A model generated the notes under the pieces. The model saw nothing but the letters and a program-made list of their open reading frames with translations, was not told the DNA's origin and made no database searches. A DNA stretch of 64,000 nucleotides from Ottelia alismoides (lineage: Eukaryota > Streptophyta > Magnoliopsida > Alismatales > Hydrocharitaceae): positions 1-64,000 of the forward strand of contig JAZKJV010003123.1 in assembly GCA_037367405.1 (NCBI GenBank), given 5' to 3'. The position numbers and the translations under genes are program-made. Shown here piece after piece: positions 1-12,490 of the stretch (position 1 is its first letter; each line of letters starts with the position of its first letter).

Positions 1-1829
1 TGCTAGAACCTCCACACCCATTCGTTGTCATTTAACGTAACTATTCGGTCAAATAACCCCGACTGGAGTGTACTCTCCTAGTTGAAGTTGTCCTCTGCAG
101 GTCATAGCGTGCGCAGATACGCCCCAGGTCGCATCCGCCCCACTTCGCCGGAGCTCGCCTCGGTCAACTTACCCATTCCCGGAGATCCGATCATCGGTGA
201 GTCAATTAGACCCATCCACCCGATGCGGAGGAGCATTGCGAGTCGACCATCATCGTCTGATAGTTCATCGGAGTGCCGGATCACTATCGGTGCTCTGGTG
301 AAGCTTGCCCAGGCGGAGTTCGTCCAGCATCCATCTCTACCATTAGATCATCATCGTCGCCCAGATCGCATCAGAGCCGTCCAGAGCCTACACCTCTCAG
401 GTCGTTAGATATGACATCTAATGGCCCTGTACGCCCACGTTCGTGCCCTCAGGACCGTTGTTGGATTCGTGAGCAGTCAGTGTTAGAGTCGTACGTTGCC
501 ATTTAGTCAGAACGCGACACCTGCCACCCACGTGCAACACGAGCGGCTGGGTAATTTACTCTGCTTCCTTGCAGTTATTTCCCTTTACTATTTAGTATGT
601 TAAATAAAATGTACACAGTAGGGTAATTTGCACTTTTGATCCTGTAGTTTTTGTATTTACATTTTAGTCCTTCCTGAATTGTCGCACGTGCATCGTCACG
701 TGTATTTATGGGATATTTGCATGTATGGTCCTGGATTTAGTGGATGTTATGCATTTGATGCTGTAGTTTCATTATTTGCATTTATACCCCTGTACGTTGC
801 CGATATTTGACATGTGCATGAATTTGTGTGAAAATTACAGATGACCTTGAGCTTTTTATGGGCATTATCGTTTAGCCCCTGAACATTTTTTTTGCAAACT
901 AGTCCCTATGTACTATGTGCCTTATTTTAGTTTGAATAAATAGCAAACTTTTTTCCAAAATTATAAAATTTCGACATGGCCCCTTCCATGTTGTAGGAAT
1001 TTCTATAAATTTTGGTTGCATTTTGTTTCCATTAAGTATTTTTAAAAATTCAAAACCTTTTGTATTTTTGTCTTTAAAAATCCACTAAAAATATTAAAAA
1101 CATTTGAAAAATTCCAAAAATATTCATGTGTGTTTGTTTGAGTTGTTCTTGCTTTAGTCCAATTTTTGTGGCATTTGCATTTATAAAACCAATAAAAATT
1201 TAAAAATATTCAAAGCCTTATAAAAATCATTAAAAATTAATAAAAATCAAAAAATTGCATTTTCTTCTTCTGTAGCTAGCTTTTTATTCACATGAAATTG
1301 TTGCTAGATTTTATAGATATTTTAAGTATTTTTAACTTACCTTTTAGATTCAGGCTGCACACTGTTTGGCATTCCTGCCCTTGTTTCATATTTAGAAAAT
1401 TAACTAAAATCAGAAAAATTCAAGAAAATTAACAAAAACATATGAATATTTCAAAAACACAAAAATATTTTTATTTGAATTTTTTGAGCATTTTTTAGGC
1501 TTTAAATAATTGTCGACTTTGTGAGATTTTGAATGTTTTATACTTTTCCTTGATTTTAAAAATTACAAAAAATTTGAAAAACTTAAATATCCACCAAAAA
1601 TATTTGTTTCTGGATTCTTGACTACTTCATAGCCCATCGCATTCCATGCTCCTTGTGTTCAATCATGGTTGCTATCCATGTAAAATAAATTAGCAAGACC
1701 GCTATTAGTGCTTGATTGCTTGATTTTCATGTTTGGCGGTCTTTGTTTTCTTGATTGACATAGCCTCGTGGTTCGGGTCACAATGACCGTTTTTACACCT
1801 TAACCCGAGTAGCTGAGGTATGTCATCAT
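1..1829 (+). mobile_element. Family-W LTR, 3' part (copy A), cut by window edge
   Basis: Right-hand part of a long gypsy-type LTR whose left end lies outside the window. It aligns by eye with the downstream half of the intact LTR at 32,074-35,728: a GC-rich block, then GGGTAATTT at about 551, then repeated 'ATTTGCA ... CCCTGT' phrases (600-900), an A-rich CAAAAAT block, and the end motif GCTCCTTGTGTTC near 1,648. The last recognisable base is near 1,829, where copy B begins with about 430 bp of its own start missing. Copy A may therefore be inserted into copy B. ORFs of 60-108 codons at 82-506 lie in the GC-rich block and show no protein similarity I recognise. Confidence 0.6.
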
Positions 1830-2591
1830 TTGCCACAAAAATAGTATAAAGTGTTTCATTTTATACTCTAAATAAAAAGCTATAATCCAAACTTCCCAGA
1901 ACCATATCTCTTAAATAAAATCAAAATGAATCAAAAACACCTTTAATTGTTTATAATTTTATTAGATTATTTAATGAACGCGGTTTTCATATTTTTGAGT
2001 TAAGATATGAAAGTAGGTTTTAGACCCTTATTGTATAGTATATCAGATTAAAATATTCATTTTATTTATTATTTATTATTTTTACAATTTTATATTTTTT
2101 AAGTTTGTTAATACTATTTTATAACACATGGACATATTTATATAGGAGAAAACCATAAATAACATACCAAATAAAATTAACATGTACAAATACAGAGATG
2201 AATACCTATACCTATATTACATATATCCCTGTTTATTAAGTGTACAAATAACATCATAAAATAAAATAAAATTATATTTGTGTACATAAAATCAAGTTAT
2301 AAACTTTTAAAATAAGAAAATAAAACAATATAATCAAAAAATAAAATAAAAATAAAATAACCAAAAAATATAGATGAATATACCTATAAATAAGACCTTA
2401 AAATTAACTTGTAATAATCAAAACCAAAAAATAAATAAAATCACATTAAAATACTGCATAAAATAATACACATTTTTATTTTATACCCAAATATTAATAA
2501 AATCATTATAGTATAAATTAATTATTTTCAAATAAAACCCCTATTTTGTTATGACCTAGGCTAGTGTGGCCCAATTGCTTCGTGAGGGTTG

Positions 2592-2606
2592 TTGACTTCT
2601 GGTCAA
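2592..2606. promoter_or_regulatory. Inverted W-box pair in LTR copy B
   Basis: TTGAC and GTCAA separated by five bases, about 200 bp before the TATA box. TTGAC is the core bound by plant WRKY factors. The same pair is at the equivalent place in the other family-W LTRs in the window, which is why it is annotated. Confidence 0.5.
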
Positions 2607-2811
2607 CTCAGCCCTTGGTGCTCCTGACTCGTCAGGTGTGTAATTTTCTCGATTTTCTTCCATTTTTCGTGCTCGATCCACCGAGCCTTTTCATCGTTTC
2701 CCCACAGCAACGATCAACTTCAATCACCATCGATCTTCGGCTAATCCATGGATCCCTTGTACAAAGACCTAATTCTTCAAAACCCTAGGTCAATAAGGAT
2801 CTCTACTTGTC

Positions 2812-2820
2812 TATAAATAA
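2812..2820 (+). promoter_or_regulatory. TATA box of LTR copy B
   Basis: TATAAATAA followed by a pyrimidine-rich start region. It corresponds to CATAAATA at 50,153 in the solo LTR and to the minus-strand TATA at 8,555-8,566. Confidence 0.5.
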
Positions 2821-4853
2821 AAAACTCTCCTCTGCCTTCCCTTTTTTATCCCTTTTCTAGCTCCATTGTGTATCTTAGCGTGTGTGCGTGCACCAATGGT
2901 GACAGAGGCTGCTTCCCCCAAGCTTGTAGAGAACCAGAGCAAGGAGGAGAGACATCCACGGCGAAGCTTCGGCTTGTCCTGCTCCCTTCAGACACATCAG
3001 GTATAAGAGCTACGTATTTTTTCCTAAGGTAGATTTTTACATCAACGTTTCAATTCCGTAGTTATTATTGCATTTAATCGAGTAGGGTAGTTGTAGTTCC
3101 AATTAGTCTATTTGCCGGAGCCACTAATGCTCTAGGCATTTTCACAGTGTTTTATTCCTGTTCAGACCACCGCGCTCATCCCATCCTCTTTCCCATCGCA
3201 TTCTTCATCTAATTCATCATCTGGACCAACTTGATCGCGCCCTGATCAGTGAATCAAAGCTTAACCTCCACCGTACATCGAAGCTTTGCCACCCACCTCA
3301 TGTATCTTGTATTATAGCTTTATTTTGGGTCGAGGTCCATCATCTCGAGCCCTAGCATCTTTATGTGCAGGTCCCGCACCAGAAGAGCCTTCCGTGGGCC
3401 ATGAATCACACAAGTAGAGGTTCATCATGTGCTCTAAGTTCTTCGACATACCTGACCCCGTCTATGGGTCCTAGACCTTGATCCCATCAGTCGTTGCGAA
3501 TGAGCCTCCCGGTCATGTAGCGCCCAAGATCATCAAAGAAGACCGTAGGAGGAGTGAGCATTCCTGGATCGAATGTAGAGGGAGGTCCTTTTCTTCCCTA
3601 TTATTCTTGATGAGCGGATACCATCTGATGAAGAGGAAGCCTCTAGTTTTAATCGCAGTCGTCCATTTCCCACACCTTTGGGTTATTGATAAAGAAAAAC
3701 GATCATATCAGAAGCGTCGATCAGTGAAGGGGTATCACGGGCTATGCGAGTGATGCGTGGCTAGTAGATTAATTAGAACTACATGACGGCGTGCCCTTCG
3801 GGGGTAAATGGCAAACCTAACCCCCCTCCCCCTCATTTATGTATTTATTGACTAGTATTATCAATAAAATATGGTGTGAATAAATTGGACATCTTGAAAA
3901 GGTGGCCCTGGATTTATTTAATATTTCACTTTGGTCCTGTCCAGCTTAACTCACATGATGTCCCATCTGAGTTGGGCAAATTGCATGTATACCTTCATGA
4001 GTTCTTATATTTATTTTTAGGTCCATTAAATTTAAATATGCATTGTATATTTCTAGGAAAATTGTACATGAGCCACTATCTTTAACTTTATTTACAAATA
4101 TGCCCTTCTCAATTCATGTATTTTTAGTGCTTGAATTTCATTTAGTAAAAATACCCATGCTCTACAAATTATGAAAAAATATGGTTAGATACCTGCTAGT
4201 ATGCATTTTCACGTCTATTTATGTTGGTATTTTTGCATTTTTGCTATTTATTTAAAATTAAAATGAACATGTTTTTATCCGTTTCTAACTTATAAAATAC
4301 CAAAAAATAGAAACTTATTTTGAAAAATTCTAAAAAATTATATATTATTTAGTTTAGCATATTTTATCTCCAGACTAAAACCACCAAAAATAGAAAAAGA
4401 AAAATTATAAAAATCAAAAAGCTAAAAATCCAACAAAAATGTTAAAAATAATTAAAAATCCAAAACAATATGTATTTCTATTTTTGATTTTTCTTTATAT
4501 TATTTTCAATATATTAAAATTTATTTAAATAACTTTTGATTTTATTTTCTATTTTTAATCTTCAATTCCATTTGGCTCATTTATTTAATCCTTGATTTGG
4601 GATTTTTTTACCTTAAAATCCGTAAAAAATAACAAAATTTCTGGAAAAATCAAAAAAATGAGAAAATTATTTAAAACCTAAAACTAATTTATGCCATATA
4701 TTTTGTTTGTTTCTATTAGTACATATAATTATATAACCAGATAAAGTATATATAACCTTATATGTTCATATATTATATAATTAATTAAAAAGGAAAAATA
4801 TATTAATATTATAAAATTATTGCTATTATTAATAATTATATATATATTAAAAA

Positions 4854-5235
4854 GAGGAAAGGGAGCCTACTTTGCGAAGTAGGTAACCTTACCTACTTCA
4901 CATTTATTTTTAGCAAAGTTTTTACTTTTTTGAAAAATACCACCGTGGATTTTAAAAAATATATCCCTATAATATGTCATTCAAATTTTGTGAGAAACGG
5001 AGACTCCTATGGCCTCCTTCTAGACAATCATTTTTTAAGATCACTAATTTGTGTATTTTACATGTTCTGGATGGAGGTTGTAGGGGTCTCTGTTTCTGAC
5101 AAAATTTGAATGACATATTAGAGGGATATAGTTATGAAAATCCACAGTGGAATTTTTCAAAAAAAAATAAAAATGAAAAAAATGGATGTGAAGTAGGTAA
5201 CACTACCTACTTCACAAAGTAGGATCCTTTTCCTC
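4854..5235. mobile_element. Foldback MITE 1, Mutator-like, 9-bp TSD
   Basis: A 382-bp element almost wholly made of inverted repeats of about 150 bp. The left end GAGGAAAGGGAGCCTACT pairs with the right end, whose complement reads GAGGAAAAGGATCCTACT. A perfect 9-bp direct repeat TATTAAAAA flanks it at 4,845-4,853 and 5,236-5,244, which is the target-site length of Mutator superfamily elements. Each arm holds a second small hairpin (CCTACTT...AAGTAGG). It has no coding capacity and is inserted in LTR copy B. Confidence 0.85.
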
Positions 5236-5799
5236 TATTAAAAAATCATATATATATATACACACACATATATATTTGTATGTTTACAAATGAAAATGTG
5301 TATATCCCAACCTATGTGTATATATGTATATATAAATATGTATATTAATATACTATATCATTATTTTCGTTATTTTATGTACATACACTTACTATTATTT
5401 AATCAGTTAAAAAATATTTGTCCATAAAATCAAAATCCCACACAAAAACAAAAATAAGAGGATAATTGTACATAATATACATTGATTATAAATAATCATA
5501 GGCTACCAACTTTCTCTTTGTGGTTCGACCTCTACATGCTTACATGTTATACATTTTGTGTTGTAGAGATTAATAAATTTTAACTCCACATGTTTTCTAC
5601 TCATTTATTAATTGGTATTGTGGGTTAATTGTTGATTGACATGGGTTTCTTGAGAGGTCAATTTATTGATTGCGGTATCGCCTCGTGACATCGTGCAATC
5701 TCGTGAAAAATACATGTCATGAGTGATAAAGACAATGAAATATGTATCTAAACCAAGAATAGCAGGTAAAGAGAAAAACCTAACTACCATTGACATGCC

Positions 5800-5817
5800 T
5801 TCCCGACAATGACGCCA
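5800..5817 (-). other. Decayed tRNA-Asp primer-binding site, minus strand
   Basis: On the minus strand the bases after the LTR end read TGGCGTCATTGTCGGGAA. The intact element at 35,732 has TGGCGCCGTTGCCGGGGA, complementary to the 3' end of plant tRNA-Asp. The four differences are all C-to-T or G-to-A transitions, as expected from decay of methylated DNA. The site shows where this LTR ends and its internal region began. Confidence 0.75.
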
Positions 5818-6438
5818 TTTGTTGACGAGGGAAATCAGTGTTTTAATTATTGAGAATTATTTACAGTGTTGTTGCAACCCCTAAAAATTCCTCAACAAAA
5901 TTTAATGTTTTTATTCACAACTCAAATCAACAAACAATTAAAAGAGAATGTAAGCACAAAAACTTTAAGTACTATTTATTTACCCGTGTAGCATAAAGGA
6001 TCGAACTCATGGAGGATACAAAAATCTCGAGGGTTACTAAATCAATGAAAGAATCAATGAAATAAAGAAAGAATGTCTATTCCCACTATTTTTTGTTTTG
6101 TATTTTTTTATTTTGTATTTATTATGGAATTTTATTTTATATTTTTTTGGTTGTCTTTTGTATTTTTTATTATTTTAAATTTTTCAAATGAATATAAAGA
6201 TAACTAAAATAAAAATAAATAAAGGAAATCAATAAAGAAAATGAAGAAAGAGTTAACTTTTGCGATTTTACAGAGTAGTAGAAAATACAAAGAAAATTAA
6301 AATGAAATATTCCATACAATTTTTTAATATTTTTCTAATTCTTCCTGAATTTTTCATTTTTTAAGTCTTTTAAGTAAATCAAAGATAAAAAATAAAGCAA
6401 ACAGAACACAAAGTGAATGTTTTTGGATTTTCAAAAAA

Positions 6439-6771
6439 GCTATATGGGACTGCCCCACCCTCATTTTGCGGTATTTTTTATTTTTTTCAAAAATATCACC
6501 AAATATATTCATCTATATAGCCCACCTATATGCCATTCAAATTTCTTTATAAATATAGACTCCTATGCCCTCCATCTAAAACAGGTATGATTATAGCAAT
6601 TCTAAGATCGTTAAAATTGCTTGATCTAGATGTAAGGCATATGAGTCTCTATTTTTGATGAAATTCGAATGGCATATAGGAGGGATATATATATATATAT
6701 ATATGAAGAAAAATGGTGATATTTTCAAAAGAAATTGCAGAAAATGGGATGGGGGTAGCCCCAATTTTTCC
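6439..6771. mobile_element. Foldback MITE 2, relative of MITE 1
   Basis: A 333-bp inverted-repeat unit with about 140-bp arms. The arm core (GCCATTC-AATTT...ATAGACTC, near 6,531 and complementary near 6,670) matches the arm core of MITE 1 (GTCATTCAAATTTTGTG, near 4,976). The arms end in GGGACTGCCCC and, complementary, GGGGCTACCCC. Flanking bases TTCAAAAAA and TTTTTAAAA are at best a degraded 9-bp duplication, so the exact ends are uncertain. It lies in LTR copy C' and contains a TA dinucleotide run near 6,688-6,706. Confidence 0.7.
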
Positions 6772-8554
6772 TTTTTAAAATAGTAAATAAGATCAAAAAT
6801 ATATGAAATATATATAAAGAAAGAAAGAGAACTTTTATATTTTCCAGCAAGGTATTTGATAACTTTTTGAAAATTTCTATGAATTTCTATGCATTTCTTA
6901 TGTTTTTTTAATATTTTATGATTTTTTTGGTTTCTATGAGGTATAAAAATGTGAAAAATGTTATAGAAATTAAATAAATGAAAATACACGACAAAGATTT
7001 TTTTAGAATTTTTAGTAAAAGTTTTATCTTTTTGTTGATTTTTAAATGCAAACAAGGAAGTTTTATGGAGTTTTTGAATGATAAAAATAATAAAAAATCA
7101 AAATAAAAATTATAGACGTAAGATATTCTTAACAAACCCCTAACATGATTTTTGTAGAATTTTAAAGGTATTTTATTTGATTTTTAACATGCAAATTATT
7201 ATGCAGACTCACAGGGGTATGGATGCAATTATTTAAGGTTTTTAGACTAAGTATTAACACATAAATAAAGGCAGCGAATATGTGTGCAATATTTCCAAAA
7301 ATCCTCATTCGTAATCATGAGAGCCTCACTGGAATGGATGTATATGTAAATATTTTACTTCCATGGACCAATTAATAAAATAGAACATGCGGGTCTTTGA
7401 TTGCATTTTTTTCAAACATCGCGTACAAGGCATGTTTCAAAGTTCAAAAATGACTTGTGTGCAAATAAAATAAATGCAGAGGATAGAAGTGTAATTGTTC
7501 AATACATTACATGCAGGCATGTGTCCTTATAGGACTTAGTTGCAAAATGAAAAACATGCAAGGACTCGGATAAAATTATACCACTAATTAATTTTCGTTG
7601 ATCTACGACCATGATTCATCTTGAGGTTGATCGGATGGCTGATGAAGAAGCATACTCGAGTGTCTTAGATTTGATAAGGAACTTCGATTCACGGTTCAAC
7701 TTTGGGGAAGATCATATGGTTGTGATGAAGTTTGGAGTGCCCGTTCTTGATTGTACAAGCGAGACAGCTTCTGGAATATGGGAAGCAGGTCTGCTTTAAT
7801 GAGATTGGATCGCCAAATGCTCGCTAGATCTACGATGATTTCTCCTCCTGACTGGGTGATCTCGCTCAAGCATGTCCCCACTTTCAATCTGAGGGCATCA
7901 AGATGGTCGACGATGGCGGGAAGATGATCTGGGGGTCAAGAGCAACATTTCTCTAGGAAAACATCCAGGTTCGATTCTTGCCCCCAAATGAGCTCCTTAA
8001 CCCTGCAATGAGATGCTTGCTCGGAGGCAATGCTTCGATGATTATTAAAGCATAAGAAGTGGGAAATTATGAAAGGAACGAAAGCTCTGATGAGGGTGAT
8101 CGAGCAAGATTCAATCCTTATATATGTGATGATCTGAGGAGGATCAGATAGTGGAAGAGATGAAGAATGGTCGTGCGAGTGTTCCGATCGAGTTGGAAGT
8201 TGATGAAGTTTATCGGAGCCCCTACGATCTTGTCGATCGGTGGTTGAAGATGATGGGTGGATTTTGGTAAATACAGTAAATAAAACAAAACATTGCAGAA
8301 AAGAAATAGAAGAATAAACCTACAAACAGCTAGGGTGTTAAATGGTAGAGAAATCAACATCGATCTGCAGCTACTACGGAGAGGCAAAATACACGGCGGA
8401 GGGCTCCAGCGATGTGGCTAGATGTCCTTCACTCAATTCCTCGCACTCGCGCTCATAGGAAATCAACCCCTATCACTGGTCGACTCTACATAACTCAAGC
8501 TCGGGCAAAACAGATCAGGGAAATCTGAACAAAAATGCTAATGGGGAAGAGGGG

Positions 8555-8566
8555 ATATATTTATAG
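8555..8566 (-). promoter_or_regulatory. TATA box of LTR copy C'
   Basis: Minus strand CTATAAATATAT, about 210 bp downstream of the inverted W-box pair TTGAC-N4-GTCAA at 8,773-8,786. Same arrangement as in the other LTR copies. Confidence 0.5.
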
Positions 8567-9758
8567 CAGTGGAGTCCAATGATTGTTTGAATTTGAAATG
8601 GAAGCAAATCGAGGTGTTATTGATGGATCTAAGGAGTTAGCGATGGAGAGGAGTGAATGGGAGAAAGGTTAGGAGAAGGGATCGGGAGCAGTTAGTGAGC
8701 GAGATGCTTAGGAAAATTACGTAAAAAGAGGGAGGCACATGAAATGTTGCACTAAGGACGTGGATTGAACAGTTGACTTAAGTCAACAAACCCAGATCGA
8801 CCAATCTGGACGCATACGTGATAGTACAAAATAGGCTAGACCATAAAAAATGGAAAATGTTACATAAATTAGTTTAAAAATCAAAATCATTTTAAAATAA
8901 AAAATAATGTAAAGAAAAATGTTAATTTAATTTATTTATTTTAAGTGATTTTTAAATAAATAAATAATGTATATACAAGTTTAAAATAAATATAAGTTGT
9001 TATTTAGAGGTATGTTTACCCATATATACAAGGACTTAATTTTTAATTAATGTTAATATAATATATATATATATATAATTTAATATTTTATTGATTTACA
9101 ATATTTTAGAAGAGTTTTAAAGGTATGTTTGTTATATCTTTAGGAATTAATTTATTAGGTTAACTAAATAGGTTTATGTACAATATGTACATATTGATAC
9201 ATATACAATATATACATGATTTTATTTTTGTTGATTTTTTGTTTTTATAATTTTTAGTTCTATTTTATATAAGTTAAACACAATATTTGCAATTAATTTA
9301 AAATACAACATTTACAAATACGTACGAGAAAATGAATAATTAAATAAGATACATATACATATGTATAATATACAATATTACCCCAAGTAGACACATTTCA
9401 CACCTTAATTATGATTTTTATGAAATCGCCTCCATTTTAAAGATAATTTAATTTGGAGTACAATGAAAGTGAGTTTGATTAAATTTGAGTTTTGGTGGAG
9501 AAGATATTGATCTTGCAAGATGAGCTTTGCGGCTTCTTGAGAGTGTTGTAATTTACACAGTATACATATATTATTGCAATTATTTTTTTTACAAAAGTTT
9601 TTTATTCGCAATTTTCAAGAAGAAATCATTTCTATTTAAAAATTTGGTAATGACTAAATTAAAGAAAAGAATGAGTATTATAGATAATATTGTACACATG
9701 ATGAATATATACATGTGATAAATAATTTTTTGGAATTTTTTATTTTTATGCATTATCA

Positions 9759-9767
9759 CCCCCTACT
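9759..9767 (-). other. Polypurine tract before LTR copy C'
   Basis: Minus strand AGTAGGGGG directly before the LTR's TG. The intact element has TATAGGGGGG in this place (41,451-41,460). It would prime plus-strand DNA synthesis in reverse transcription. Confidence 0.55.
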
Positions 9768-9769
9768 TT

Positions 9770-10240
9770 ATTCCTTGTCAATCAGTTTAAGTCTTGACCT
9801 TCTCTAAGGGTCCGAGTCAGCATGTATCTATTACATATGTACAATCTTTATTTTATTTATTTATTTGTTATTTATTTAATTATTTTAGGTTAAAATAGTG
9901 ATAAATATACAATGTTCACACAAGAAATGGGATTAGTAAAAGAATGAATTTATTGTCATTTACATGTATTTTATAAGAGATTTTAAGTTAAAAAATGAAT
10001 AAAGATGATGAAATGTTGATTCATTCGTCGCTAACTTACTTTATTCCCCTGAGACCATGCAGAAAAAGATTAGGGAGCAGGGGTAATTAATGGTAGATGT
10101 TGAAGAAGAGTTGAAAAAGTAATTAGAGAGAGGGGGGATACTTCTCAGGATAGAGAAATATATTTATAGATTGGGAGACAACTTAGGGGAGTTGTCCATA
10201 CTATGTGGTAGCTCCACAACCCTAGAGCTACCACCACAAC
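9770..10240. other. Unassigned, AT-rich; minus-strand promoter-like piece
   Basis: No coding sequence seen. From about 10,060 to 10,240 the minus strand has a TATA motif (CTATAAATATAT, near 10,155) followed by a pyrimidine-rich stretch, as in an LTR promoter, but I cannot match it to another copy here. Confidence 0.3.
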
Positions 10241-10241
10241 T

Positions 10242-11640
10242 AATGCAAGAGGAACTTGTCCGGTTTAAAAAGAATTAACTTTGGGAACTTGCACCCAGAC
10301 TTTAGAATCACACAGGTATAGGAACCAAGTCGGTCTTTATGAAAAAAGTTATAGAACATTATCAGCAAAAAGGCAAGACTACATCTCACGATGAAACCTA
10401 TTACCATGTTACAATGATTGAGTCAATCAGAATATTGTTAGCAACTGGTTGTTTCAAGGGAAGTACTCTATATCAAATGAATATAAAGAGTGCCTTTCTA
10501 GATGTTTCATCAAAGAAGATGCATAATGTCATGCAACCTCTAAGTTTTGAAGACTCTTAAAGATAATATGAACATATGTTCAAACTTTCCAGAGCTCTAT
10601 ATGGTATTAAGCAATATCCAAGAGCATGGTATGATAGAATTAGAAATGCTCTACTCACCTCATATTTTAAAATAGGAAAATTGGATTGCACGTTGTTTGT
10701 TAACTCCATTTAATTTTTTTTGACTATGTAAGTTTATGTTGATGACATTGTGTTTGGTTACACTTATGCACCTTTTACATAATATTCTCTAAATACATAT
10801 AGGAATAGTTTGAGATGAGCATGATGAGAGAAATGAAATTCTTTCTCAGACTTCAAATTTCACAGATTGAACATTATACTTTCTTTTCACAACAAAAGTA
10901 CACAAAGGAGATCATCAAGAGGTTTGGGGTGGAGAAATAATTTAGAAAGTCAAAACTGATTGCCTCAACTACACATATTGACCTCGACGAATTAAGAAAG
11001 CCTATAGAGGTATGATTGATTCTCTTCTATCTCTGTTTGCAAGAAGACCCAATATACTTTTCAACACTATTTTAGGGCCATATTTTTATTCATCACTTAC
11101 TGAAAGTCATCTAAAAGTTGTTAAAATATTATTTGTTATCTTGTTTTTACTGAATATTTATATTTACTTTATCTTAAAAAGAATTACATGCATTTATTTA
11201 CATACAAAGACACGGATTACGCTGGAAGTCCCATTAATAGAAAAAGTAGAAGTTTAACCTACTCATTCATGGGGAATGCCATTGTATATTGGTTTTCTAA
11301 AAGGTAAATCATGTAGTACTCTCGACAACTAGAGTAAAATATAAAACAACATATTTGTCATGTTGCCAACCAATCTTTATGAAAAACACTATCTCTTAAT
11401 TTGTGTCATACCTTTAACCAAAATTGTGTTCTCTGTGACAACCTTGGTTCTATCAATCTAGCCAAGAAAAATATAAGTAACTCTAGAACAAAGCACATTG
11501 ATGTTAGACATCATTTTCCTTATGAAAGTGTTCTAAAAGAGGAAATTTGTATGTAATACATTTGTACAAACAGACAACTTGCAGAAATTTGTATTAAACC
11601 CCTAGTTTCACATCAATTTGAGAACATTAGAAGAGACATA
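10242..11640 (+). pseudogene. Decayed copia RT-RNase H (SIRE-like)
   Basis: Broken remains of a Ty1/copia polyprotein, read in shifting frames. It starts in the N-terminal part of the RT domain near 10,242. The block around LYQMNIKSAFLD (near 10,480) is the conserved first aspartate motif of copia RT. ALYGIKQYPRAWYD lies near 10,590, and the second catalytic motif YVDDIVFG near 10,735. The GMIDSLLSLFARRPNILF block near 11,010 and the RNase H end SRTKHIDVRHHF near 11,495 follow in the usual order. Many stops and frameshifts make it non-functional. The 5' part (gag, protease, integrase) is missing. The RNase H end resembles the SIRE/Maximus lineage, judged by motif wording only. Confidence 0.85.
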
Positions 11641-11654
11641 TGATTGTGTAATTT

Positions 11655-12490
11655 GAGACATATTTGTTGAGATAATTTGATGCAAAAAGTATTTATCAAA
11701 AATACATTGCTATGCAATCATGCATATAATTATAATCGATCCCACCCCTTATTTATCATTCAGAAAGCCTAATCAAATAACCCAGGAACGTTGATTGATC
11801 ATTTTTGTGTGAATTTTATTTTAAAATTCAAATTTGTATGGGAATACTATTTGGGAAATTATGCCATGGAAACCTAGAGTTGTCTTGTTATTGCATCCTT
11901 GAACCTTCTTTTATCAGTGAGTTGACAAATCTCTTTATTATCCATCTCTCTATTTCTTTTTGGATTCAAATCTCTTGTATTTATCTCAACCGTCGTCTCT
12001 TTCCTCTCAGTTTATAGAGATCTATGACCAACCTTTCATACCACGATTCTTCCTCACCAGAAATCCTCTATATTTTCCTCTCTTTTTAGGCTGATACAAG
12101 TAGCATGATCGATGATCAAATTAGTCCTAGTTTTTGATAGTTTCTTCATTCTTTCTTGAAGTTTATTATTCTAATAGGATTTTAACCCATCCATGAACCT
12201 CAATTGTATCTCAATGGCATACACGAGATCCAAGAAAGACCAGTGCTCATCCGGGGTACCCCATACCTCCTCAACCCGACACTGCCTTTTGGCATGATCG
12301 TGTCTCACCCTCTCAACTTGTAGACAGATTTTGAATGTTTTTAGATATCACTTTCCAAAATATGGTACCATCATTATTTGAAATCATATTCATTCATTTT
12401 TCCCATAATTTCTCTCCAGGATCTCCTCATTCACGGAATTTTATGTGAACTAAAAAACATCGATAAAGGGAGACTAAAACTTGCACATCA
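11655..12490. other. No recognisable feature
   Basis: Probably the non-coding 3' remainder of the copia element at first, then unique or too-decayed sequence. No coding frame, LTR end or structural RNA seen. Confidence 0.3.

Larger units (their letters stand above)
1830..5700 (+). mobile_element. Family-W LTR (copy B), 5'-truncated
   Basis: Closest relative in the window is the solo LTR at 48,605-52,496. Both share an AT-rich left part, the W-box pair, a TATA region, a GC-richer transcribed part, the 'ATTTGCA...CCCTG' repeats, and the end phrase with GTTCGACCTCTACA near 5,525. The first 430 bp or so of the LTR are absent. A 382-bp foldback MITE (4,854-5,235) is inserted in it. The right end is only approximate (5,690-5,790), because it meets an oppositely oriented LTR through about 100 bp of unclear sequence. 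No internal region follows. Confidence 0.6.
5820..9758 (-). mobile_element. Family-W LTR (copy C'), 3.9 kb, minus strand
   Basis: Read on the minus strand it starts TGATAATGCATA at 9,758, just after a polypurine tract (AGTAGGGGG, 9,759-9,767). It ends in CA at 5,820, one base before the primer-binding site. Inside are the inverted W-box pair (8,773-8,786), a TATA box (8,555-8,566), the phrase complementary to 'AGGGGTATGGATGCAA' at 7,208, and a second MITE. Having both a polypurine tract before it and a primer site after it is not what a solo LTR shows. ORFs in this stretch, such as 6,591-7,135 on the minus strand, are AT-rich chance frames. Confidence 0.75.

Noticed and set aside
6591..7135. 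Minus-strand ORFs of 154 and 75 codons rich in F/I/K/Y
   Set aside because: They lie in AT-rich LTR and MITE sequence and have no motif. Composition explains them.
10339..10560. Plus-strand ORF as a separate small gene
   Set aside because: It is one intact piece of the decayed copia RT that continues in other frames to 11,640.
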